From positions 1-5,102 of the forward strand of contig JAGOHQ010000079.1 of the NCBI GenBank assembly GCA_017996075.1: a stretch of DNA of 5,102 nucleotides, given 5' to 3'. This document shows, piece by piece, positions 1 through 5,102 of this stretch. A program made the translations under genes and the position numbers. Positions within the stretch are counted from its first letter, which is position 1, and every line of letters starts with the position of its first letter. The notes under the pieces were generated by a model. That model saw only the letters and a list, made by a program, of their open reading frames with translations. It searched no databases and was not told the DNA's origin. This DNA is from Aliarcobacter sp. Its GTDB lineage: Bacteria; Campylobacterota; Campylobacteria; Campylobacterales; Arcobacteraceae.

Positions 1-1363
1 TAATATTATTACCATTTATATCAGTTGAATTTATTTGCAAGTTTTTTGTTCTTAAAATTTTAAATAAGGAGAAGTTGAAATTTAATAAGCTATCAAAAAA
101 TAGTGGTTTGTTTTTAGAGTTTAATCTGTTGAAATCAAGATTATAGCTTTTTGTTAAAGCCTCTAAAATATCTTTATATTGAGCATTCTGATTTAGATTT
201 TCTTTATAAATTAAATCAAGATTTTGTTCATTTTCTAAATGTAAAATAATATTTATAAGAGTTTCAACTACACAAACACTGTCTCTATTTTTGAACTCTA
301 AATTTGCACCTTTTTCAATATATAGTTTAATTAAATCCATATTAAATATACCATTTAATATTAAAATTGATAAAACAGTAAGACCTTCTAAATTTTGTCT
401 ATTTAAATTTAATTTTTCAAGATTATTTAATAAATAGTGAATTAAATCTCTATCTAAACTTCTTGTTATATTAAAAAATATTGTCTCATTTTTATTATCC
501 ATTGCTTGAACATTTATATTTTGATGTACTAAAGCTTTGATTAATTCAGATTGACTATCTTTTTCTTCTCTATTTTGAATTTCTAAAAAGTGTTCAACTG
601 CTTTCATTAAGATATTTTTATTTTCATGATTTTTTATATTTAAGTTAAAACCTAGTTCAGCTGCTCTTTTTATGAAAGAAAAAGCTTCTAAACCTTTTGT
701 TGCAGCAAAAAACAGGTAGCTAATTGATTTGTTATTTGGGATTGTTGGATCTGCACCTTGATTTAATAGATATAGAGCTAAATCAAGATTTTTGTAACAA
801 TTATCAAGATGTAAAATCGTATCTCCGATTTTATTTTTATGGTTTAAATCAATTTTTTCTAAAGATACTATTTTTTTTATGATATTCATATTTCCATTTG
901 ATACAGCATCAAAAAGAACATTATTTCCATTATTATCACAATTTGTAAAAGAGTTTGTTTTTTGTATTAAAAATCTAACTATTTTTTTATTTGCATTATG
1001 AATAGATTCTTGAAGAACCGTTCTGTTTTTAATATTTAAGTGGTTTAAATTAGCACCAAAATCCAGTAGAGTTTCTAGAAGTTTACTATCTTTTGAGTAT
1101 ATTGTATAAAATATTGCACTCTCTTTTAGATTATTTTCAAGCTCTAAATCAATTTTATTTTCAAGTAACCATAAACAAGAGTTGTATAAATCTTTTTTAC
1201 AGCAAGCTATTAAAATTGGCTCACTGTTTAAGTATAAAGAGTTTAAATCTATCTTTGATTTCTCTTTTATTTTGTTTAAATTCTCAAGATTTAAAGTAGG
1301 GCTTAAAAGCTCTTTTATCAAATCATCATTTGAAAATTTTTTAGCACCAAGCAATCCTAGCAT
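1..1363 (-). CDS. Ankyrin-repeat protein, C-terminus cut off by window edge
   Basis: An uninterrupted minus-strand frame runs from an ATG at 1363 to the left edge: 454 complete codons with no stop. The start is supported by AGGAAA at 1372-1377, eight bases upstream. The protein begins MLGLLGAKKF and has no signal peptide or membrane segment, so it is probably cytoplasmic. From about residue 47 it breaks into roughly 33-36-residue units resembling ankyrin repeats: about 47-80, 81-113, 114-146, 147-180, 181-213, 214-248, 249-292 (longer), 293-327, 328-362, 363-418 (irregular) and 419 onward. Clear ankyrin signatures are LLDFGANLN near 99-107, LLNQGADPT near 199-207 and IEKGANLEFKN near 349-359; the other units are degenerate. 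It is rich in Asn, Leu, Lys and Ile. The visible end, DINGNNI, looks like the start of another repeat, so the protein continues. Ankyrin repeats bind proteins; the partner and role cannot be read from the sequence. It is divergent from amtB and probably has its own promoter. Confidence 0.85.
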   Translation of the reverse strand, partial: MLGLLGAKKFSNDDLIKELLSPTLNLENLNKIKEKSKIDLNSLYLNSEPILIACCKKDLYNSCLWLLENKIDLELENNLKESAIFYTIYSKDSKLLETLLDFGANLNHLNIKNRTVLQESIHNANKKIVRFLIQKTNSFTNCDNNGNNVLFDAVSNGNMNIIKKIVSLEKIDLNHKNKIGDTILHLDNCYKNLDLALYLLNQGADPTIPNNKSISYLFFAATKGLEAFSFIKRAAELGFNLNIKNHENKNILMKAVEHFLEIQNREEKDSQSELIKALVHQNINVQAMDNKNETIFFNITRSLDRDLIHYLLNNLEKLNLNRQNLEGLTVLSILILNGIFNMDLIKLYIEKGANLEFKNRDSVCVVETLINIILHLENEQNLDLIYKENLNQNAQYKDILEALTKSYNLDFNRLNSKNKPLFFDSLLNFNFSLFKILRTKNLQINSTDINGNNI

Positions 1364-1371
1364 AATTTTTA

Positions 1372-1377
1372 TTTCCT
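1372..1377 (-). promoter_or_regulatory. Ribosome binding site of the ankyrin-repeat gene
   Basis: Read on the minus strand this is AGGAAA, eight bases before the ATG at 1363. It fixes that ATG as the start; no other in-frame start with a comparable site lies nearby. Confidence 0.7.
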
Positions 1378-1390
1378 AAATTTTTTTTAT

Positions 1391-1399
1391 TATATAACA
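1391..1399 (-). promoter_or_regulatory. Candidate extended -10 promoter of the ankyrin-repeat gene
   Basis: On the minus strand the sequence reads TGTTATATA, an extended -10 (TGN plus TATATA), preceded by a T-rich stretch with no clear -35 box, as is common in Campylobacterota. Transcription would start near 1384, giving a leader of about 20 bases that holds the AGGAAA ribosome site. AT-rich DNA yields such matches by chance, so this is a prediction from position and motif only. Confidence 0.45.
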
Positions 1400-1535
1400 A
1401 TCAAAGTAATTTAAATATTAATTAAAAAATATCCAAATGAATGTTACAAAAATACACATAAAATATTTAAAATCCATAAATATTTAAATTTTAAGCTAAA
1501 AGTAAGATATTTTTATCTTTATTTAATTTTTTATT

Positions 1536-1544
1536 TGATAGAAT
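1536..1544 (+). promoter_or_regulatory. Probable extended -10 promoter of amtB-glnK-pyrC
   Basis: TGATAGAAT matches an extended -10 (TGN followed by TAGAAT) and is preceded by T-rich runs (1508-1536) in place of a clear -35, the usual look of housekeeping sigma promoters in Campylobacterota. The predicted transcription start is near 1551, leaving a leader of about 40 bases before the amtB ATG. The palindrome at 1553-1564 would fall at the very start of the transcript. Confidence 0.6.
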
Positions 1545-1552
1545 TCTGCTCG

Positions 1553-1564
1553 TCCAGCGCTGGA
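1553..1564. promoter_or_regulatory. GC-rich perfect palindrome in the amtB leader
   Basis: TCCAGCGCTGGA is its own reverse complement over all 12 bases and stands in otherwise AT-rich intergenic DNA, directly after the predicted transcription start of amtB. It could be an operator for a dimeric regulator, placed where bound protein would block transcription, or the first hairpin of the transcript (UCCA/UGGA with a GCGC loop). I do not recognise it as the site of a known regulator or as a known riboswitch. Its presence is certain; its function is inferred. Confidence 0.45.
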
Positions 1565-1580
1565 GACTTTACTCTCTAAA

Positions 1581-1584
1581 AGGA
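1581..1584 (+). promoter_or_regulatory. Ribosome binding site of amtB
   Basis: AGGA lies seven bases before the ATG at 1592. In-frame ATGs also occur at codons 4 and 7, but this spacing favours the first. Confidence 0.7.
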
Positions 1585-1591
1585 CTACTTT

Positions 1592-2785
1592 ATGGAAACT
1601 ATGTCTGATATGTCATATATTATTGACACACTCTACGTACTGTTTGCGATGACTTTGGTTGTTTTTATGTATCCTGGCTTTGCTATGTTGGAAGCTGGAA
1701 TTGTTAGAACAAAAAATGTTACTGCTGTATTAACTATCAATATTCTTATTTTTTCAATTGCATCTTTAGCATTCGTTTTAGTTGGTTATTCTTTAGCATT
1801 TGGAGAAGGACTAAACGATGAAAATATAAATTATGCAACGGTTTTATTTCAGATGGCTTTCGTTGGAAAGGCAATGAATGTTATGAGTGGTGGTATTAGT
1901 GAAAGAGCTAGAGTAATACCAATAGCAATATTTACAATAATTATGAGTTCTGTTTTATATCCTTTAGTGGTAAATTTAACTTGGGGTTCAAATTTCCTAA
2001 AAGATACAATCTTAGATATATCATCAATGCATGATTTAGCAGGTTCTACAGTTATACACAGTACTGGTGGTTGGGCTTTATTGGCTGCTTTACTAATAGT
2101 AGGAGCTAGAACTGGAAGATATACAAAAGAGGGTGGAGTTAGAGTTATTCCTGCTTCAAATATTCCTTTAGTTACTTTGGGAGCTTTACTTTTATGGATT
2201 GGTTGGTTTGGATTTAATGGTGGAAGTGTAGGAAGTATTGCTACAAAAGAGGATGCACATCTTGTTTCATTAGTAATTTTAAATACAAATACAGCTGGTT
2301 TTGCAGGAGCAATTGCAGTAGCAATAATGATGTATATTTTGTACAAAAAATTTGATATCACTATGATTTTAAATGGTGGTTTAGGTGGTCTCGTTTCAAT
2401 TACAGCAGCAGCTGATGTAGTTGGTGTTTACTCTCCTATTTTAATAGGAGCAATTGGTGGAATACTGGTTGTTCTTGGTGTATTTATGTTTGACAAATTA
2501 AGAATAGATGATCCTGTTGGAGCTTTATCTGTACATTTAATAAATGGAATTTGGGGAACATTAGCAGTTGGAATTTTCGCTTCAAATGGCGATGATATTA
2601 CATTCTTAGGACAATTAAAAGGGGTTGTATTTGTTGGAGTCTTTGTTTTTGTAAGTTCTTATGTATTGTTATATATCTTACATAAGATAATGCCAGTAAG
2701 AGCAAAACGAGATCAAGAAATGCAAGGTTTAGATGTTGAAGAGTGCGGTTTGGAAGCTTATCCAGAATTTAAACGAGCATTCTAA
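1592..2785 (+). CDS. amtB: Ammonium channel/transporter, Amt family
   Basis: This 397-residue inner-membrane protein conducts ammonium/ammonia. About eleven hydrophobic segments can be traced (roughly 10-30, 45-70, 82-98, 108-127, 148-170, 190-212, 225-250, 256-275, 282-300, 312-332, 342-364), the Amt fold. Pore residues are in place by comparison with E. coli AmtB: Asp148 and His156 in DLAGSTVIH (Asp160/His168), His315 in ALSVHLINGIWG (His318), Phe208 and Ser212 in WFGFNGGS (Phe215/Ser219), and probably Phe90 for the outer Phe gate and Trp131 for Trp148. The C-terminal tail QGLDVEECGLEAYPEF matches the conserved PII-responsive tail (EGLDVxxxGExAY). Unlike E. coli AmtB there is no cleavable signal peptide; the chain starts just before the first helix. 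The spacing from Trp131 to Asp148 is five residues longer than in E. coli. It heads a run with a PII gene 56 bases downstream, the classic amtB-glnK pairing in reversed gene order. The family assignment is secure. Confidence 0.97.
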   Translation: METMSDMSYIIDTLYVLFAMTLVVFMYPGFAMLEAGIVRTKNVTAVLTINILIFSIASLAFVLVGYSLAFGEGLNDENINYATVLFQMAFVGKAMNVMSGGISERARVIPIAIFTIIMSSVLYPLVVNLTWGSNFLKDTILDISSMHDLAGSTVIHSTGGWALLAALLIVGARTGRYTKEGGVRVIPASNIPLVTLGALLLWIGWFGFNGGSVGSIATKEDAHLVSLVILNTNTAGFAGAIAVAIMMYILYKKFDITMILNGGLGGLVSITAAADVVGVYSPILIGAIGGILVVLGVFMFDKLRIDDPVGALSVHLINGIWGTLAVGIFASNGDDITFLGQLKGVVFVGVFVFVSSYVLLYILHKIMPVRAKRDQEMQGLDVEECGLEAYPEFKRAF

Positions 2786-2802
2786 TAATATTAGTTTAAT
2801 AA

Positions 2803-3180
<378 letters not shown>

Positions 3181-4209
3181 ATGGGAAAAACATTTATTTT
3201 AAATGAACCTTTGGATATGCACTTACATTTAAGAGATGGTGACATGCTTCGGCTTGTTGCTCCTCTTACATCAAATAGTTTTAGTGGTGCTTTGGTTATG
3301 CCAAATTTAGTTCCTCCTGTTACAACAAAAGAGGCTTTATTATCTTACAAAAAAAGAATTATTGAATCATGCAAAGATGATAATTTTACTCCATATATGA
3401 CACTATTCTTTCAAAATAACTATAGCTTTGAATTTTTGGAAGATATAAAAGATGAGATAATTGGAATAAAACTATATCCAGCAGGAATTACAACAAACTC
3501 TGAAACAGGAGTTTCATCTATGGATATTGAAGTTTTAAGAGCTACTTTGGAAAATATGAGCAAGCTTGGTATTCCTTTATGTATTCATGGAGAAACAAAT
3601 GGTTTTGTTATGGATAGAGAAAAAGAGTTTATGCCAATTTATGAAAGTATTGCTTCAGCTTTTCCAAATTTAAAAATAATTATGGAACATATTACAACAA
3701 AAGATGCAGTTGAATTGCTTGATAGGTATTCAAATCTTTATGCAACAGTTACTTTACACCATTTATTAATAACTTTAGATGATGTAGCAGGTGGAATGTT
3801 AGATCCTCATCTATTTTGTAAACCAATAGCAAAAAGACCAGAAGATAGATCTGCACTTTTAAATGTAGCTTTAAAAGCTCATCCAAAACTTATGTTTGGA
3901 AGTGATAGTGCTCCTCATCCAAAACATAAAAAAGAGTGTTGTGGTTGTGCAGCAGGAGTTTTCACATCACCAATTGCTTTACAAGTTTTAGTTGAACTTT
4001 TTGAAAAATATGATAGTTTGGATAATTTAAATGATTTTGTATCAAATAATGCAAAAAAGATTTATGGATTAAATATAAAAGATAAAACTATAAAATTAGT
4101 TAAAAAAGATTTTATAGTTCCAGCTATTTATGAGTATAAAGATGAAAAAGTTGTACCAATGTATGCAGGTAAAACTCTATCTTGGAGTATAGATAGTATT
4201 CAAAAATAG
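3181..4209 (+). CDS. pyrC: Dihydroorotase, class II (pyrimidine biosynthesis)
   Basis: A 342-residue zinc amidohydrolase that interconverts N-carbamoyl-aspartate and dihydroorotate, the third step of de novo pyrimidine synthesis, in the cytosol. Length and motifs match the E. coli-type Pyr[12 protein letters not shown] with metal ligands His14 and His16 and substrate Arg18; MPN with Asn42; Lys97 in GIKLYPAG, the expected carboxylated bridging lysine; the flexible loop Thr104-Thr105; His136 in CIHGE; His170 in MEHITTK; Asp242 and His246 in GSDSAPHP. All catalytic positions are present. The ATG directly follows the PII stop with no gap and uses a ribosome site inside the PII gene, so the two are surely co-transcribed. 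The stop TAG lies inside a 22-base palindrome shared with the convergent fliM end. Placement in a nitrogen-uptake operon is notable, as pyrC is more often solitary or with other pyr genes. Confidence 0.97.
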   Translation: MGKTFILNEPLDMHLHLRDGDMLRLVAPLTSNSFSGALVMPNLVPPVTTKEALLSYKKRIIESCKDDNFTPYMTLFFQNNYSFEFLEDIKDEIIGIKLYPAGITTNSETGVSSMDIEVLRATLENMSKLGIPLCIHGETNGFVMDREKEFMPIYESIASAFPNLKIIMEHITTKDAVELLDRYSNLYATVTLHHLLITLDDVAGGMLDPHLFCKPIAKRPEDRSALLNVALKAHPKLMFGSDSAPHPKHKKECCGCAAGVFTSPIALQVLVELFEKYDSLDNLNDFVSNNAKKIYGLNIKDKTIKLVKKDFIVPAIYEYKDEKVVPMYAGKTLSWSIDSIQK

Positions 4210-4226
4210 GCTAAATTTAGCCTATT
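4205..4226. terminator. Perfect palindrome at the convergent pyrC/fliM ends, likely terminator
   Basis: AATAGGCTAAA/TTTAGCCTATT is a perfect 22-base inverted repeat able to form a nine-pair stem with an AATT loop. It contains the pyrC TAG (4207-4209) and two bases of the TAA of the minus-strand gene (4225-4227). Read on the minus strand the stem runs into five consecutive T residues, so it fits an intrinsic terminator for fliM. Read on the plus strand it is followed by AAGAAAAA, so it is a poorer terminator for pyrC alone. Confidence 0.6.
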
Positions 4227-5102
4227 AAGAAAAATGAGAACTTTTTCTTTCATTTATTAATTTCTTAATATTTTCAGCATTCTCTTTTGCTTTTTGTTCT
4301 CTATCTTCTCTCATAAGTCTTAGAGATTCTAAAGTCTCTTGCTTCTCTTTATCAAGATTTGATCTAATCTCAATAGCTTTTCTATTGTTTGAAATTCCAC
4401 AAACAGCTGAAAACTTCTCTTTTTTATTTACATAAACTATGCTATCAGGAGAAGCTGCATTTTTATTAAATACAATCACATCTCCCTCTTTTAAATTTAA
4501 AATTTCTAAAGTAGTCATCTCTGTTTCTGCCATAATTGGTTCTATTTTCATTCTAGCACCAGAAATTAATGTTTTTATATCTTGTTTTCTGCTTAGTTTT
4601 TTATTTTTACCCTCACTAAAAATTTTATCAACAATTTTATTTAGTAAAGGTTCAATATAAGAAATAGGGTAACAAATAGATAAAAATCCTGAATCTTCAT
4701 CGATAGTTATTTCAAAAACAACAAGTAAAACTATATCGTGATCTGAAACTATTTGTATAGCATTTGCATTTGTATCACTAGATTCTATTTTAAAATTTAA
4801 ACTAGAAACATCGCTCCAAGTTTTATATAAAATTTTAATAAACATTTTATAAAAATGCTCAAGAACTTTTATCTCTATTTCTGTTAATTCTCTATCGAGA
4901 TTATCCATAGTGTTTACAGCACCACTTCCTAGCAAATCAGCTATTACCTTATGTGAAATTGTAGGGTTACACTCAATTACTATTCTTCCATCAAGAGGTT
5001 TCATAGATAATGTACTAAGAGAAGTTACCTGAGGAATAGATAAAATAAACTCACCATAAGTCATCTGTTCAATTGATGTAAGTTTTACATCTACAACTTT
5101 TC
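4225..5102 (-). CDS. fliM: Flagellar motor switch protein FliM, N-terminus cut off by window edge
   Basis: FliM forms part of the cytoplasmic C-ring that sets flagellar rotation in response to CheY-P. The frame stays open upstream of the Met at 5064: the codons before it read KVVDVKLTSIEQ, continuing the family pattern (VEVxVxSVDQLTYGEF), so the gene begins beyond the right edge and the N-terminal CheY-binding segment is not seen. Counting from that Met, residues 1-150 are the FliM middle domain, with TYGEFILSIP, MKPLDGRIVIECNPTISHKVIADLLGSG at 21-48, LTEIEIKVLEHFY at 60-72, and LSICYPISYIEPLLNKI at 128-144. Residues 172-234 are the SpoA (FliN-like) domain with TTLEILNLKEGDVIVF. A charged, helical tail of about 45 residues follows (235-279). 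FliY is an alternative, but the well-kept middle domain favours FliM. It converges on pyrC and shares a palindrome at the stop. No ribosome site or promoter is in view. Confidence 0.9.
   Translation of the reverse strand, partial: KVVDVKLTSIEQMTYGEFILSIPQVTSLSTLSMKPLDGRIVIECNPTISHKVIADLLGSGAVNTMDNLDRELTEIEIKVLEHFYKMFIKILYKTWSDVSSLNFKIESSDTNANAIQIVSDHDIVLLVVFEITIDEDSGFLSICYPISYIEPLLNKIVDKIFSEGKNKKLSRKQDIKTLISGARMKIEPIMAETEMTTLEILNLKEGDVIVFNKNAASPDSIVYVNKKEKFSAVCGISNNRKAIEIRSNLDKEKQETLESLRLMREDREQKAKENAENIKKLINERKSSHFS
4227..4249 (+). terminator. Possible second, A/T-only hairpin for plus-strand termination
   Basis: AAGAAAAA (4227-4234) and TTTTTCTT (4242-4249) are exact inverted repeats with a seven-base loop, directly after the main palindrome. 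In a pyrC transcript the right arm is U-rich, so it could act as the U-tract part of termination. The stem is only A-U apart from one G-C pair, and the bases also code for the last residues of FliM, so this may be incidental. Confidence 0.3.

Larger units (their letters stand above)
1364..1591. other. Divergent intergenic region between the ankyrin gene and amtB
   Basis: These 228 bases separate two divergent genes. From about 1378 to 1544 the DNA is nearly all A and T, with an imprecise direct repeat of AAATATTTAAA (1461-1471 and 1478-1488) whose meaning is unclear. From 1545 to 1567 it turns abruptly GC-rich and holds a perfect palindrome. I see no open frame with a plausible ribosome site, no tRNA and no sigma-54 (-24/-12 GG/GC) promoter. 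It probably carries the two promoters and the regulatory sites of both genes. Confidence 0.7.

Noticed and set aside
1093..1379. Two small plus-strand open frames of 65-68 codons.
   Set aside because: They lie antisense within the ankyrin-repeat gene, have no ribosome site, and are rich in Phe/Leu/Ser as expected from reading Lys/Asn/Leu-rich coding DNA backwards.
1364..1591. Sigma-54 promoter or known riboswitch upstream of amtB.
   Set aside because: I found no GG/GC -24/-12 pair with the right spacing, and the leader does not match the glutamine riboswitch or any other leader I know; a housekeeping-type extended -10 explains the start better.
1849..2361. A 170-codon minus-strand open frame inside amtB.
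   Set aside because: amtB is certain from its motifs on the plus strand. The antisense frame resembles no family, lacks a ribosome site, and is a by-product of amtB codon use.
4439..4660. A 73-codon plus-strand open frame inside fliM.
   Set aside because: It is antisense to the well-conserved FliM SpoA and linker region; its hydrophobic look comes from reverse reading of charged codons.
5062..5064. ATG at 5064 (minus) as the start of FliM.
   Set aside because: The frame stays open to the window edge and the twelve codons upstream match the FliM family pattern, so this Met is internal.

Overview
The window is very AT-rich. Its codon use and gene content point to a Campylobacterota (Epsilonproteobacteria) member, most likely of the Arcobacter/Aliarcobacter group. 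This assignment is an inference from composition, extended -10 promoters (TGN-TAnAAT) after T-rich tracts, and protein style; there is no rRNA or other definitive marker here.

Layout. (1) Positions 2-1363, minus strand: a long open frame that runs off the left edge and encodes a degenerate ankyrin-repeat protein of at least 454 residues. (2) Positions 1364-1591: a divergent intergenic region, almost pure A/T except for a GC-rich 12-nt perfect palindrome just downstream of a good extended -10 for the plus-strand operon. (3) Positions 1592-4209, plus strand: a compact run of an Amt-family ammonium channel (amtB), a PII signal protein (glnK/glnB type, TTG start) and class II dihydroorotase (pyrC), whose ATG directly follows the PII stop codon. 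(4) Positions 4205-4226: a 22-nt perfect palindrome that holds the pyrC stop codon and two bases of the stop codon of the convergent gene. (5) Positions 4225-5102, minus strand: a FliM-type flagellar switch protein, cut at its N-terminus by the right edge.

How the genes work together. AmtB admits ammonium, and the PII trimer senses energy/carbon/nitrogen state and is expected to plug AmtB through its T-loop. The C-terminal motif of AmtB and the T-loop Tyr51 of PII are both present, so this is a standard ammonium-uptake control pair. PyrC catalyses an early pyrimidine step whose substrate comes from glutamine-derived carbamoyl phosphate, so its tight linkage to PII may couple nucleotide synthesis to nitrogen supply; that link is inference. 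The ankyrin protein and FliM appear to be separate transcription units.

Most of the window is ordinary housekeeping sequence. The least explained elements are the GC-rich palindrome with mutually exclusive hairpins in the amtB leader, the palindrome shared by two convergent stop codons, the long Asn/Leu/Lys-rich ankyrin protein, and the charged helical tail on FliM.
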